Notes: a model not told the origin generated them from the letters alone. 64,000 nucleotides of DNA from Paracoccus litorisediminis (GCF_009711205.1 NZ_WMIG01000010.1:81020-145019); one strand, 5' to 3'. Counted from the stretch's first letter, positions 1 through 9,757 are shown. Program-made: numbers and translations.

Positions 1-873
1 ATCCTTGGCCACGGCCTGCGCGGGCTCTCCACCCACCTGAATCCGGCCGTTCAGGGTCTGCAAAGTCTGCAAGGTCAGCGCCTGAAAAATCGGGGCCAGC
101 ACCTCGCGGATCTGGGGATGCGCTTCAAGCACCTTGGCGCGGATGATCGGCGCGGGCTCATAGACGGGCTGGACGGCCTTGTCATCCTCCATGACCAACA
201 GGCCTGCCTCGGCAATGGCGCCATCGGTGCCATAGACCATGGCCGCGTTCACCCCGGAAATCTGCTGCGCCGCCGCCGCGATGGTCGCAGCCGTATCGCC
301 ACCCGCCAGCTGCACCAGCTGATCGGGCTTCAGGGTAAAGCCATAGGTCTGCTGGAACGCCGGAAGCGCTGCGGGCGAGGTCACGAATTCGGCCGAGGCC
401 GCCAGCTTGATCGCCCCGCCCCCCGCAATCCATTCGCCCAGTTGCGACATGGTGGCGATCCCGTTCGCGCTGGCAATGTCCTGACGCAACGCAATCGCCC
501 AGGTGTTGTTGGCGGGCGCGGGATCCAGCCAAACGATATCATTTTGCGCCTTGTCCAGTTCGGCCACGCGGGCGAAACCCTGCTGGGCGTCCTTCCAGAC
601 AGGGCTGTCGGCCTCGTTGAAGAAGAACGCTCCGTTCGCCGTATATTCGGGATAGATGTCGATCTGCCCGGCGGTGATCGCATCGCGCATAATCGGCGTG
701 CCGCCCAGTTGCAGCCGGTCCTTGACCGGCATTCCCGCATCCTGCAGCGCCAGCAGGATCATGTTGCCCAAAAGGCCGCCCTCGGTATCGATTTTCGATG
801 AGACCACGATATCCTGCGCTTGTAGCGGCGAGGCCAGCAGGATCAGCGACAGGGCGGCGGCACGTGACAGCAT
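1..873 (-). CDS. Osmoprotectant (glycine betaine/choline-type) ABC substrate-binding protein, OsmF/OpuBC-like, partial
   Basis: The gene reads from an ATG at 873 off the left edge of the window: 291 codons are visible with no stop. The first 19 residues look like a Sec signal peptide ending in LQA before QDIVV. The mature part has features of the OsmF/YehZ/OpuBC group (OpuAC fold): SSKIDTEGGLLGNM near the start, the segment DIYPEYTANGAFFF, and VYGTDGAI later. Family members bind betaine, choline or related quaternary amines in the periplasm for an ABC importer; the partner genes would lie to the left. A GGGAG ribosome site lies about nine bases before the ATG. The gene follows the IclR gene on the same strand with a 69-base gap and may be co-transcribed with it. 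The ligand is not certain. Confidence 0.85.
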   Translation of the reverse strand, partial: MLSRAAALSLILLASPLQAQDIVVSSKIDTEGGLLGNMILLALQDAGMPVKDRLQLGGTPIMRDAITAGQIDIYPEYTANGAFFFNEADSPVWKDAQQGFARVAELDKAQNDIVWLDPAPANNTWAIALRQDIASANGIATMSQLGEWIAGGGAIKLAASAEFVTSPAALPAFQQTYGFTLKPDQLVQLAGGDTAATIAAAAQQISGVNAAMVYGTDGAIAEAGLLVMEDDKAVQPVYEPAPIIRAKVLEAHPQIREVLAPIFQALTLQTLQTLNGRIQVGGEPAQAVAKD

Positions 874-942
874 GGCGAATTCTCCCGATACAAGGGGATG
901 GCGGCTCGATGCTAGACGCGCGGGATGTGGAATTGGTTCCCG

Positions 943-1758
943 TCAGCGATAGCCTGACAGCGATTGCCCCGCCTGCCGCAGCAGTGATCCGAACCGGGCC
1001 GAGAAATCCTCGGCCGAATGTTCGTCCAGCGACCCCGCCAGATGGATGGCCCCGACCGGGCGGCCCTGACCATCCAGCACCGCAACCCCAAGGGCGATCT
1101 CGTGATGCAGCAATTGCCGGACGGCGACGGCATGGCCGCGCTGCCGCGTCGCCTGAACCTCGGCCATGACCTGATCCAGCGTGGTGATGGTCTGGGGGGT
1201 GAAGGGCGTGACATCCGAGCGGGCAAAGATATCCGCGATCTCGGCGTCGGACAGCCGCGACAGCACCGCCAGCCCCCCCGCCGTGCAATAGGTCGGCACG
1301 GTATTGCCGGTCAGCGTCGCAGTGAAAATCTCATGCTTCGAGGGCATGCGCAGCGCATAGATCAGCCGCGTGTCGTCCCATAGCGACATGTCCACCCGCT
1401 CATGCGAGCGGCGGCGCAACTCCAGCAGGACCGGCGTCGCCTTTTGCAGAATCGGGTTCAGGCGCAGGCTGGAACAGGCCATGGTCAGGATGCGCTTGCC
1501 CGGCAGATAGCCGCGATCCTCGTCATCGCGCATGATCATGCCCAAGGCCTGCAGCGTATGCACCATGCGCTGCGTGGCACTGCGGTCCATTCCAGACAAC
1601 TCTGAAATCTCGCTGAGAGTCAAAGGCTTGGCGGTCATTTCGAAAACCGACAGGATTGCCACTGCCCGTGCCGCAGCGCGCACGAATAGCGGGTCTTCGC
1701 CAAATTGTTCAGCTTCTGCGGGATCGAATGTCGAAACTCCGGTCAGTTCGCGAAACAT
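943..1758 (-). CDS. IclR-family transcriptional regulator
   Basis: 271 residues with the start at MFRELTG. The frame stays open to 1890, but that longer form would overlap the divergent M81 gene and its promoter, and the family domain begins shortly after the chosen start. The N-terminal winged helix (about residues 25-90) includes LSEISELSGMDRSATQRMV and is followed by an IclR effector domain containing YCTAGGLAVLSRL. IclR proteins are dimeric and bind small ligands through the C-terminal domain. The gene is divergent from peptide island 1, with a concentric dyad between them, so it most likely controls that operon and itself. The ligand may be a breakdown product of the imported compound; that is inference. 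Confidence 0.9.
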   Translation of the reverse strand: MFRELTGVSTFDPAEAEQFGEDPLFVRAAARAVAILSVFEMTAKPLTLSEISELSGMDRSATQRMVHTLQALGMIMRDDEDRGYLPGKRILTMACSSLRLNPILQKATPVLLELRRRSHERVDMSLWDDTRLIYALRMPSKHEIFTATLTGNTVPTYCTAGGLAVLSRLSDAEIADIFARSDVTPFTPQTITTLDQVMAEVQATRQRGHAVAVRQLLHHEIALGVAVLDGQGRPVGAIHLAGSLDEHSAEDFSARFGSLLRQAGQSLSGYR

Positions 1759-1819
1759 GAGACTGGTCACCCCAAGTAGAAGAATTTTCGTTGACAGCCG
1801 CATCCGGCATGACGTTTCA

Positions 1820-1862
1820 TTTCGATAACGATGTATTGTCTGTCGATACATTTCAATCGAAA
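1820..1862. promoter_or_regulatory. Nested dyad, probable IclR operator
   Basis: Two inverted repeats share the same centre at 1841. The outer pair is TTTCGAT (1820-1826) and ATCGAAA (1856-1862); the inner pair is ATGTAT (1831-1836) and ATACAT (1846-1851). Both are perfect. The element lies in the 130-base gap between the divergent IclR and M81 genes, where an IclR-type protein would be expected to bind. Assignment to this regulator is inference. Confidence 0.55.
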
Positions 1863-1888
1863 CGTTACGATCAGGAGCTTTCGATCCC

Positions 1889-3400
1889 ATGCGTGTCGCG
1901 TTTGCCGGCTTCCTGCACGAGAGTAACAGCTTTGCCAGCGCGGCGGCCGATATGGCGGCGTTCCGGCAGGGCGGCGGCTATATCCCCCTGACCCGTGGCG
2001 CGGCACTGCGAGAGGCGGCGCGGGGCGTCAATCTGGGCATTGCGGGCATGCTCGATTATGCCGACCGCGCCGGATGGGACATCGTCCCGATCCTGTGGAC
2101 CGGGGCGATCCCCTCGGCCCCGGTGACGCGCGAGGCGTTCGAAACGATTGCCGATGACATCGTGCAGGGGCTGGCCGATTGCGGCCCGATCGACGCGATC
2201 TGTCTGGACCTGCATGGCGCAATGGTCGCCGAGCATGTCGAGGATGGTGAAGGCGAATTGCTGGCCCGCATCCGGGCGGCCCGTCCCGACCTGCCCATCG
2301 CCTGCGCGCTGGACCTGCATGGCAATATCACGCCGCAGATGTTCCAGCATTCCGATATCATGGTCGGCTTCCGCACCTATCCGCATGTCGACATGGCGGA
2401 AACCGGCTGGCGCGCGGCGGCGGCTTTGGATGAGATGCTGGCAAGTGGCCGGAAATGGGCCAAGGCGATGCGCCGCATCGATTTCCTGATCCCAATCGCC
2501 TGGCAATGCAGCGAGACCGAGCCCGCCCGCGGCCTTTACCGGATGACGCGCGAACTGCCCGAAGGTGTGGCGACCGCCTCGATCTTCATGGGCTTTCCGG
2601 CGGCGGATTTTCCCGGATGCGGCCCCGTGGTGTTGGCCTATGGCCCCGATGCCCTTGCCGTTCAGGCCCATGCCGACCGCATGGCCATGGCCCTGACCGA
2701 GGCCGAGGCCGATTTCGCAGGCCGCTCCTATGACCCCGAGGACGCCGTGCGCGAGGCGATGCGGCTGGCGGTTTCGGCCACCCGCCCGGTGATCATCGCC
2801 GATACGCAGGACAATCCCGGTGCGGGCGGATCGTCCGACACCACCGGCATGCTGCGCGCGCTGATCGCCTGCGGGGCGACGGACGCGGCGCTTGGCAATT
2901 TCCACGACCCCGAGGCCGCGCGAGCCGCTCATGCTGCGGGCGTCGGTGCTGAAATCACCCTGCCGCTGGGTGGACGTTCCGGGCTGGCGGATGACGCGCC
3001 CTTCCCGGTCCGCGCCCGCGTCGCCGCGCTGTCCGACGGTCATGTCCATGCGACCGGCCCCTATTACGGCGGCACCCGCATCGACATGGGACCTTCGGCG
3101 GCGCTGGAAATCGACGGCATCCGCGTCGTCGTCACCAGCCATATCGCCCAGATGGCCGACCGCAATTTCTATCGCATGGTCGGGATCACCCCCGAGGACC
3201 AGAAGATTCTGGTGAACAAAAGCTCGGTGCATTTCCGCGCCGATTTCGAGCCCATCGCGGAAACCATCCTGGTCGCCACCGCCCCCGGCGCGATGCCGCT
3301 ATGCCCCTCAGCCCTGCCATGGACGCGGCTGCGCGCAGGCATGCGGCTGCGTCCGATGGGACCGGTTTTCAAAATCCAAGAAGAAACCCAGCAACAGTGA
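1889..3400 (+). CDS. M81-family metallopeptidase (MlrC/microcystinase C-like)
   Basis: 503 residues, cytoplasmic (no signal peptide), first gene of peptide island 1. The M81/MlrC signature is visible: HESNSF at residues 10-15, DLHGAMVAE at 107-115, LDLHGN at 141-146, and YPHVDMAETG at 164-173. D142, H144 and H166 match the Asp-x-His...His zinc ligands known for MlrC. A later block, DTQDNPGAGGSSD, is also typical. MlrC cleaves linearised microcystin fragments, but most M81 proteins have unknown substrates and often sit beside dipeptide importers, as here. The start at 1889 has AGGAG nearby. The binding-protein gene follows after 14 bases. I infer intracellular hydrolysis of an imported peptide or amide; microcystin itself is not implied. 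Confidence 0.85.
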   Translation: MRVAFAGFLHESNSFASAAADMAAFRQGGGYIPLTRGAALREAARGVNLGIAGMLDYADRAGWDIVPILWTGAIPSAPVTREAFETIADDIVQGLADCGPIDAICLDLHGAMVAEHVEDGEGELLARIRAARPDLPIACALDLHGNITPQMFQHSDIMVGFRTYPHVDMAETGWRAAAALDEMLASGRKWAKAMRRIDFLIPIAWQCSETEPARGLYRMTRELPEGVATASIFMGFPAADFPGCGPVVLAYGPDALAVQAHADRMAMALTEAEADFAGRSYDPEDAVREAMRLAVSATRPVIIADTQDNPGAGGSSDTTGMLRALIACGATDAALGNFHDPEAARAAHAAGVGAEITLPLGGRSGLADDAPFPVRARVAALSDGHVHATGPYYGGTRIDMGPSAALEIDGIRVVVTSHIAQMADRNFYRMVGITPEDQKILVNKSSVHFRADFEPIAETILVATAPGAMPLCPSALPWTRLRAGMRLRPMGPVFKIQEETQQQ

Positions 3401-3414
3401 GAGAGAAGACGAAG

Positions 3415-5001
3415 ATGACCCATTCGAAGACGCTTTCGATGAAAGCGGGCCTTTTTGCCTCGGTATTCGCTCTGGCCGCTGGCGGGGCGCTGGCCGAGAC
3501 CACCGTCACCGCCGTCATGCATTCCGACCTGCGTGTGCTGGACCCGGTCATCACCACCGCGCACATTACCCGCGACCACGCCTACATGATCTATGACGTG
3601 CTGGTGGCCGAGGATGAAACCGGCAAGATCCAGCCGCAGATGGCCGATGTCACCGCTTCCGATGACGGGCTGACCTATACCTTCACCCTGCGCGACGGGC
3701 TGAAATTCCACGACGGCGCGCCGGTCACCGGGGCCGATGTCGTCGCCTCGCTGCAGCGCTGGGGCAAGCGCGACACCGGCGGCCAGATGATCATGGATGT
3801 CACCGCCTCGCTGGAAGCCAAGGACGACAAGACCGTGGTCTGGGCGCTGAGCGCGCCCTTTGGCCCCTTCCTTGAAACCGTGGGCAAGCAATCGGCGCTG
3901 CCGCCCTTCATCATGCCCGCGCGCATTGCCCAGACCCCGGCGGATCAGGCGATTCAGGAACATATCGGCTCGGGTCCGTTCAAGTTCGTGACCGAGGAAT
4001 TCCAGCCCGGCGTCGGCGCGACCTATGTCAAGAACGAGGAATATGTGCCCCGCTCGGAACCCGCGTCGGGTTATGCCGGCGGCAAGGTGGTCAATGTCGA
4101 CAAGGTGCGCTGGCTGACCATGCCCGACAGCCAGACGGCGGTGAACGCGCTGCAATCGGGCGATATCGACCTGATCGAATCCATGCCCGTCGACCTGATC
4201 CCGCTGCTGGAAGGCGATGACACGGTCGCCGTGGAAAAACGCGCGGCCTTTGGCTTCCAGACCATGGGTCGGATGAACTTCAAGCACCCGCCCTTCGACA
4301 ATCCGAAGATCCGTCAGGCGGCGCTGCTGGCCATGTCGCAGGAACCGGTTCTGGCCGCGCTGACCGCCAGCCCGGAATATTATCAGGTCTGCGGCGCGAT
4401 CTTTGGCTGCGGCACGCGGCTGGAAAGCACCACCGGAACCGAGACCCTGACCGCCGCTGGCAATCCCGAAGCCGCCAAGAAGCTGCTGGAGGAAGCTGGC
4501 TATGACGGCACCCCCGTCGTCCTGATGCAGCCGACCGAGGCGCCGACGCTGAAGGCCCAGCCGGTGGTCGCAGCCCAGCAACTGCGCGCGGCGGGCTTCA
4601 ATGTCGACATGCAGCCGATGGACTGGCAGACGCTGGTCACGCGCCGCGCCTCGATGGAGGCGCCCGCCAACGGTGGCTGGAACATGTTCTTCACCAACTG
4701 GCAGATGTCCGAGGTGGCGAACCCGGTGATCAGCGTGATGCTGAACGGGCGCGGCGACACCGCGTGGTTCGGCTGGCCCGATGACCCCAAGATCGAGGAA
4801 CTGCGCAAGGAGTTCATCGCGGCCGCCACCCCCGAGGCCCAGAAGGCCGCCGCCGACAAGATCCAGGCCCATGCGATGGAAACGGTCAGCTATGTGCCGC
4901 TTGGCGAATACAACTTCCCGCAGGCCCGCCGCACGGTCCTGACCGACATGGCCCCGACCCCGGTCCCGGTCTTCTGGGGCCTGAAGAAGTCCGAGGAGTA
5001 A
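3415..5001 (+). CDS. Dipeptide/oligopeptide-type ABC substrate-binding protein (family 5), island 1
   Basis: 528 residues. The start MTHSKTLS at 3415 has GAGAGAAG just upstream; an upstream in-frame ATG at 3301 lies inside the M81 gene and is rejected. Residues 1-27 form a signal peptide ending GGALA before ETTVT. The mature protein has the SBP_bac_5 layout, including YTFTLRDGLKFHDGAPVTGADVV in two adjoining blocks and IGSGPFKF. It should capture the substrate in the periplasm and deliver it to the permeases that follow. Two hairpins separate it from the first permease gene, a usual way to make more binding protein than membrane parts. The ligand cannot be read from sequence. Confidence 0.92.
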   Translation: MTHSKTLSMKAGLFASVFALAAGGALAETTVTAVMHSDLRVLDPVITTAHITRDHAYMIYDVLVAEDETGKIQPQMADVTASDDGLTYTFTLRDGLKFHDGAPVTGADVVASLQRWGKRDTGGQMIMDVTASLEAKDDKTVVWALSAPFGPFLETVGKQSALPPFIMPARIAQTPADQAIQEHIGSGPFKFVTEEFQPGVGATYVKNEEYVPRSEPASGYAGGKVVNVDKVRWLTMPDSQTAVNALQSGDIDLIESMPVDLIPLLEGDDTVAVEKRAAFGFQTMGRMNFKHPPFDNPKIRQAALLAMSQEPVLAALTASPEYYQVCGAIFGCGTRLESTTGTETLTAAGNPEAAKKLLEEAGYDGTPVVLMQPTEAPTLKAQPVVAAQQLRAAGFNVDMQPMDWQTLVTRRASMEAPANGGWNMFFTNWQMSEVANPVISVMLNGRGDTAWFGWPDDPKIEELRKEFIAAATPEAQKAAADKIQAHAMETVSYVPLGEYNFPQARRTVLTDMAPTPVPVFWGLKKSEE

Positions 5002-5009
5002 CGCCGCCA

Positions 5010-5062
5010 ATCGGCCCGCTTGTCGGGCCGATCCTCTCCCGCGCCTGCTGATCAGGCGCGGG
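5010..5062 (+). terminator. Tandem intercistronic hairpins between binding protein and permease genes
   Basis: Two perfect GC-rich stems lie back to back. The first pairs ATCGGCCCG (5010-5018) with CGGGCCGAT (5024-5032); the second pairs CCCGCGCCTG (5038-5047) with CAGGCGCGGG (5053-5062). Neither is followed by a U-run, so they more likely stabilise the upstream message or partly attenuate transcription than fully terminate it. Confidence 0.6.
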
Positions 5063-5089
5063 CCTGACCCCTAGAACGGCGGACAAGCC

Positions 5090-6031
5090 ATGCTGAGCTA
5101 TATCTTCAAGCGCGTCCTCTCGGTCGTTCCGGTGCTGTTTCTGGTCTCGGTCTTCGTCTTCCTGATGCTGCGCCTGACCCCCGGAGACCCGGCGGCGATC
5201 CTTGCGGGCGACAACGCCACGCCCGAAACGCTGCAACGCATCCGCGACGCCATGGGCCTGAACGAGCCCCTGCTGACCCAATATGTCAAATGGATCGCGG
5301 GCATCCTGCGCGGCGATTTCGGCACCTCGCTGATTTCCGGCGTCGAGGTGCTGGATCTGGTCGCCAAGCGCGTCGGTCCGTCGATCTCGCTGGCGGTGCT
5401 GACCATCATCATTGCCGTGCTGGTCGCCATTCCGATGGGGGTGATCGCCGCGTGGAAGCATCGCAGCTGGGTCGATTATCTGGTGATGTCCTTTTCAGTC
5501 CTTGGCTTTTCGGTGCCGGTGTTTCTGGTCGGCTACGTCCTGCTGCTGGTCTTCTCGGTCAAGCTGGGCTGGCTGCCGCCGCAGGGCTTCAAGCCGCTTT
5601 CCGCAGGCATCGCCCCCTTCCTTGAACGCGCCATCCTGCCCGCGCTGACGCTGGCCTCGATCTATATCGCGCTGATCGCCCGGATGACGCGCGCCGCCAT
5701 GCTGGATGTGCTGAACGAGGATTACATCCGCACCGCCCGCGCCAAGGGCGTCGGAGAGCGCCGCATCCTGTTCGTCCATGCGCTGAAGAATGCCGCCGTC
5801 CCCATCGCCACCATCGTCGGCGCGGGCTTTGCGCTGCTGATTTCGGGCGTGGTGGTGACGGAAACCATCTTCAACATTCCCGGCATCGGGCGGCTGACCG
5901 TCGATGCGGTTCTGGCACGCGACTATCCCGTCATTCAGGCGCTGATCCTGCTGACCGCCTCGGTCTATGTGGCGATCAACCTGCTGATCGACCTGTCCTA
6001 TTCGCTTTTCGACCCGAGGATCCGCTATTGA
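5090..6031 (+). CDS. Dipeptide-type ABC permease, DppB-like, island 1
   Basis: 313 residues with about six membrane helices. The N-terminus (MLSYIFKRVLSVVPVLFLVS) and the segment RLTPGDPAAILAG are typical of DppB/OppB proteins. The cytoplasmic EAA-type loop that contacts the ATPase is seen around DYIRTARAKGVGERRI. The stop codon overlaps the TTG start of the next permease, so the two are translationally coupled. It forms half of the inner-membrane channel of the island 1 importer. Confidence 0.92.
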   Translation: MLSYIFKRVLSVVPVLFLVSVFVFLMLRLTPGDPAAILAGDNATPETLQRIRDAMGLNEPLLTQYVKWIAGILRGDFGTSLISGVEVLDLVAKRVGPSISLAVLTIIIAVLVAIPMGVIAAWKHRSWVDYLVMSFSVLGFSVPVFLVGYVLLLVFSVKLGWLPPQGFKPLSAGIAPFLERAILPALTLASIYIALIARMTRAAMLDVLNEDYIRTARAKGVGERRILFVHALKNAAVPIATIVGAGFALLISGVVVTETIFNIPGIGRLTVDAVLARDYPVIQALILLTASVYVAINLLIDLSYSLFDPRIRY

Positions 6032-6912
6032 CGAACATCGACCGTTCCGCCGCGGATAAGCCTTTGGCGCTGCGCCTGCTATCCATGGTTTCCCCCGCCC
6101 AGACCGGGCTTGCCCCCTTCATCGCCGCGATCATGCTGCTGGCGGTGATCCTGTTGACGATCTTTTCACCCCAGATCGCCACCCATGATCCTTTGGCGAT
6201 GGACCCGCTGATGCGGCTGAAGCCCCCGTCCGAGGCGCATCTGCTGGGCACCGACGGCTATGGCCGCGACCTGTTTTCCCGCATGATCCTTGGCGGCCGC
6301 ATCTCGTTGCTGATCGGGATCTGCGCGGCGGTGGTGGCGCTGGGGCTGGGCGTGCTGATCGGGCTGGTCGCCGGTTACTTCCGCTTGGCCGACGCGATCA
6401 TCATGCGCGCCATGGATGCGCTGATGGCGATGCCCTCGATCCTGATCGCCATCGGCCTTGTCGCGCTGAACGGCCCCTCGATCGGCTCGGTGATCATGGC
6501 GATCACCATCCCGGAAGTGCCTCGCGTCGTGCGGCTGGTGCGATCAGTCGTGCTGACCGCGCGCGAGGAACCCTATGTCGAGGCCGCGATGGCGCTTGGT
6601 TCCTCGACGCCCAAGATCCTGTTCCAGCACCTGCTGCCGAACACCATGGCGCCGATGATCGTGCAGGGGACCTACATCATCGCCTCGGCGATCCTGACCG
6701 AGGCGCTGCTGTCCTTCCTTGGCGCGGGCATCAGCACCGAGATCCCGACCTGGGGCAATATCATGGCCGAGGGGCGGCAGTATTTCCGCATCAACCCCGG
6801 CATCATCCTGTGGCCGGGGCTGCTTCTGACCATCTGCGTGCTGTCGATCAACCTGATCGGCGATGCCGCCCGCGATGCCCTTGATCCCCGCATGAAGAAA
6901 CGGCAGGCCTGA
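6028..6912 (+). CDS. Dipeptide-type ABC permease, DppC-like, island 1
   Basis: 294 residues. The start is a TTG overlapping the previous stop, with GAGGA about ten bases upstream; no closer ATG fits. The N-terminal OppC-type region has one helix, then HLLGTDGYGRDLFSRM, the classic DppC motif, and five further helices. The EAA loop is at EEPYVEAAMALGSS. It pairs with the DppB-like protein in the inner membrane. The ATPase gene follows after one base. Confidence 0.92.
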   Translation: MTNIDRSAADKPLALRLLSMVSPAQTGLAPFIAAIMLLAVILLTIFSPQIATHDPLAMDPLMRLKPPSEAHLLGTDGYGRDLFSRMILGGRISLLIGICAAVVALGLGVLIGLVAGYFRLADAIIMRAMDALMAMPSILIAIGLVALNGPSIGSVIMAITIPEVPRVVRLVRSVVLTAREEPYVEAAMALGSSTPKILFQHLLPNTMAPMIVQGTYIIASAILTEALLSFLGAGISTEIPTWGNIMAEGRQYFRINPGIILWPGLLLTICVLSINLIGDAARDALDPRMKKRQA

Positions 6913-6913
6913 C

Positions 6914-8569
6914 ATGGAACTTCGCGCAAGGGACTTGTCCCATGAACCCGTGATCGTCCAGATCGAGGATCTGGTGGTCGAAACCGCCGGAAAAACCCGG
7001 TTTCCAGTGCTGAAAGGTGTCAGCCTGAACATCCGGCGCGGCGAAACCGTCTGTCTGGTCGGGGAAAGCGGCTCGGGCAAATCCGTCACCTCGCTGGCGA
7101 CGATGGGGCTGCTGCCCAAGGACGCGCTGGTGGTACGGTCGGGCACGATCCGGCTGAAGGGCGAAAACCTGCTGGCGCTGTCGCCTTCCGCGATGAAGGA
7201 CCGCCGCGCCCGCGATCTGGCGATGATCTTTCAGGAACCGATGACCGCGCTGAACCCGGTAATGAAGGTCGGCGCCCAGATCACCGAGGTGCTGGACCTG
7301 CACAGCCGCATGGGTACCGCCGAAAAGCGCGCCCGCGTCATCGACATCATGGAGCAGGTCCATCTGCCCGATGTCCAGCGCATCTATGACAGCTATCCGC
7401 ACCAGCTGTCGGGCGGCCAGCGCCAGCGCATCATGATCGCCATGGCGCTGATCCTGGAACCGGCGCTGCTGATCGCGGATGAGCCCACCACCGCGCTGGA
7501 CGTGACCACGCAAAAACAGATCCTGTCCCTGATCGCCGAACTTCAGGAGAAGCACGGCACGGCGGTGCTGTTCATTACCCATGACATGGGCGTGGTCGCC
7601 GAAATTGCCGACCGCGTCTGCGTCATGCGCCATGGCGAGATCCTTGAATCCGGCCCGATCCGCGAGGTTCTGGAACAGCCCAAGCATGTCTATACGCGGG
7701 CGCTGCTGGGCTCGGTCCCCAGCCTTGTGCCGCGCGAGGCGCGCGACGATGCAAGCGGGGCCAGCGTGATTGCCGCCCGCAATCTGGGCAAGACCTATCA
7801 CACCGGGTCGTTCCTTGGGAAAAAGTCGCAGGTCCGCGCCTCGTTCGGGGTGAATTTCGACCTGTCGCCGGGGCGGACGCTGGGCATCGTCGGCGAAAGC
7901 GGCTCGGGCAAGACCACGGTCGCACGCTCGATCATGCGGCTGATCGAGCCGACCGAGGGCCAGATCTTGCTGGATGGCGACGACATCGCCCATCTGTCCC
8001 CCAGCGCGATGAAGCCCAAGCGCAAGAAGCTGCAGGTGGTGTTTCAGGACCCGTTCCGCTCACTCAACCCGCGCTGGACCATCGCGCGCTCGATGACCGA
8101 AGGCCCGTTGAACTACGGCATGTCCCGCGCCGATGCCCTGGCCGAGGCCAAGCGCCTGCTGAAGATCGTGTCCCTGCCCGAAGACGCGCTGGGTCGCTAT
8201 CCGCATCAGTTTTCCGGTGGCCAGCGCCAGCGCATCGCCATTGCCCGCGCGGTGATGCTGAAGCCAGACGTGCTGGTCGCGGATGAGGCGGTCTCGGCGC
8301 TGGATGTCTCGGTGCAGGCGCAGGTGCTGGATCTGCTGGCCGAACTTCAGCGCCAGACCGGCATCGCCATCATATTCATCACCCATGACCTGCGCGTCGC
8401 TGCCCAGATCTGCGACGAGGTGCTTGTGATGAAACGCGGCGAGGTGGTCGAACAGGGTCCGGCCTCACGCGTGCTGCACCAGCCGCAGCATGATTATACC
8501 CGCGCGCTGATCGACGCAGCGCCCGGACGTTTCTGGGATTTCGCGGCTGGCAAGCCGCTCGTGGCGTAA
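6914..8569 (+). CDS. Fused double ABC ATPase (DppD-DppF type), island 1
   Basis: 551 residues carrying two complete nucleotide-binding domains in one chain. Domain 1 has Walker A GESGSGKS (residues 50-57), signature LSGGQRQR and Walker B LLIADEP. Domain 2 has [17 protein letters not shown] and [11 protein letters not shown]. Each half is followed by an oligopeptide-type C-terminal segment ([30 protein letters not shown]). One such protein replaces the separate DppD and DppF subunits and powers import through the two permeases before it. The start ATG lies one base after the dppC stop. All ATPase motifs look intact. Confidence 0.93.
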   Translation: MELRARDLSHEPVIVQIEDLVVETAGKTRFPVLKGVSLNIRRGETVCLVGESGSGKSVTSLATMGLLPKDALVVRSGTIRLKGENLLALSPSAMKDRRARDLAMIFQEPMTALNPVMKVGAQITEVLDLHSRMGTAEKRARVIDIMEQVHLPDVQRIYDSYPHQLSGGQRQRIMIAMALILEPALLIADEPTTALDVTTQKQILSLIAELQEKHGTAVLFITHDMGVVAEIADRVCVMRHGEILESGPIREVLEQPKHVYTRALLGSVPSLVPREARDDASGASVIAARNLGKTYHTGSFLGKKSQVRASFGVNFDLSPGRTLGIVGESGSGKTTVARSIMRLIEPTEGQILLDGDDIAHLSPSAMKPKRKKLQVVFQDPFRSLNPRWTIARSMTEGPLNYGMSRADALAEAKRLLKIVSLPEDALGRYPHQFSGGQRQRIAIARAVMLKPDVLVADEAVSALDVSVQAQVLDLLAELQRQTGIAIIFITHDLRVAAQICDEVLVMKRGEVVEQGPASRVLHQPQHDYTRALIDAAPGRFWDFAAGKPLVA

Positions 8570-8578
8570 GGAGAGAAT

Positions 8579-9757
8579 ATGCCTGTCATCAAGTTCATCG
8601 AGGACAATGCCGATCAGATGCGCGCGGTCTTCGAGGATCTCCACGCAAACCCGCAGCTGGGCTTCGAGGAAACCCATGCCTCGGGTGTGGTGGAACGTCA
8701 TCTGCGCGACTGGGGGTTCGATGAGGTCCATACCGGCATCGCCGCCACCGGCGTCGTCGGCATCCTGCGCGGCAAGGGCAAGGGCAACCGCCGCATCGGG
8801 CTGCGCGCCGATATGGACGCCCTGCCCATTCAGGAAGTGACCGGCCTTGGCTATGCCTCGAAAAACCCCGACCGCATGCATGCCTGCGGCCATGACGGCC
8901 ACACCACGATGCTGCTGGGCGCGGCGCAATATCTGGCGCAAAGCCGCGATTTCGACGGCACCGCCGTCTTCATCTTCCAGCCCGCCGAAGAAGGCCTTGG
9001 CGGCGCGCGCCGCATGATCGCGGAAGGCCTCTTCGAGCGTTTCCCCGTCGATGAGATCTACGGCATGCACAACCAGCCCTTCGGCACGCTGGGTCAGGCC
9101 CGCATCCGCAAGGGCGCGATGATGGCCGGGGCCTCGTTCTTCGACATCAAGGTCAATGGTCGCGGCAGCCATGCCGCGCAGCCCAACCAATCCCGCGACG
9201 CGCTGGTGATCGGCACGCAGCTGGTTGGGTTGCTGCAGACGGTCGTGTCGCGCAATGTCGATCCGGTGAAAGCCTGCGTGCTGTCCTGCACCCAGTTCCA
9301 CACCGGCTCGGCCTATAACGTCGTGCCCCAGACCGCGACCATTGCCGGGACCGTGCGCTATTTCGACCCCGAGGTGATGGATCTGGTCGCTACCCGTATG
9401 CGCGAGCTTTGCGCGGGCCTTGCCACCGCCCATGGCATCACCATCGACGTCGATATCCGCAATGTATTTGACGTTCTGGTCAATGAACCCGAGCTGTCCG
9501 ACGCCTATCTGGAGGCCGCTGCCGACGTGCTGGGCGAAACCAATGTCTCGGATGACGGCCCGCAGGTCATGGGCAGCGAGGATTTCGCCGACATGTCCGC
9601 CCGCGTGCCCGGTGCCTATATCAACGTCATGCATGGCGGTCAGGCGGCTTTGCACAATCCCGCCTTCGTCCTTGACCCGGCGGTGCTGCCCATCGGCGCC
9701 TCGGTCTATGCCCGCATCATCGAGCGCCGCATGCCCCTGACCCGAAAGGCCGCCTGA
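8579..9757 (+). CDS. M20 family amidohydrolase (hippurate hydrolase / N-acyl amino acid amidohydrolase type)
   Basis: 392 residues, cytoplasmic, with GGAGAG just before the ATG. The M20D metal site is clear: HACGHDGHTTMLLG (C103, H105), QPAEEG (E137-E138), MHNQP (H164) and a C-terminal HNP. Enzymes of this group hydrolyse N-acyl amino acids, aryl-acyl amino acids or amino-acid amides. Its place directly after the importer ATPase suggests it acts on the imported compound or on a product of the M81 protein. It ends in an overlap with a second M20 gene. The exact acyl group is unknown. Confidence 0.9.
   Translation: MPVIKFIEDNADQMRAVFEDLHANPQLGFEETHASGVVERHLRDWGFDEVHTGIAATGVVGILRGKGKGNRRIGLRADMDALPIQEVTGLGYASKNPDRMHACGHDGHTTMLLGAAQYLAQSRDFDGTAVFIFQPAEEGLGGARRMIAEGLFERFPVDEIYGMHNQPFGTLGQARIRKGAMMAGASFFDIKVNGRGSHAAQPNQSRDALVIGTQLVGLLQTVVSRNVDPVKACVLSCTQFHTGSAYNVVPQTATIAGTVRYFDPEVMDLVATRMRELCAGLATAHGITIDVDIRNVFDVLVNEPELSDAYLEAAADVLGETNVSDDGPQVMGSEDFADMSARVPGAYINVMHGGQAALHNPAFVLDPAVLPIGASVYARIIERRMPLTRKAA

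Noticed and set aside
1889..3400. Calling the M81 protein a microcystin-degrading enzyme
   Set aside because: Only the family match supports this; mlrA, mlrB and mlrD are not present, and the neighbours suggest general peptide or amide catabolism.
3169..5010. 613-codon open frame on the minus strand
   Set aside because: It lies antisense to the island 1 binding-protein gene, whose signal peptide and family motifs are clear. Long antisense frames are common in GC-rich genes.
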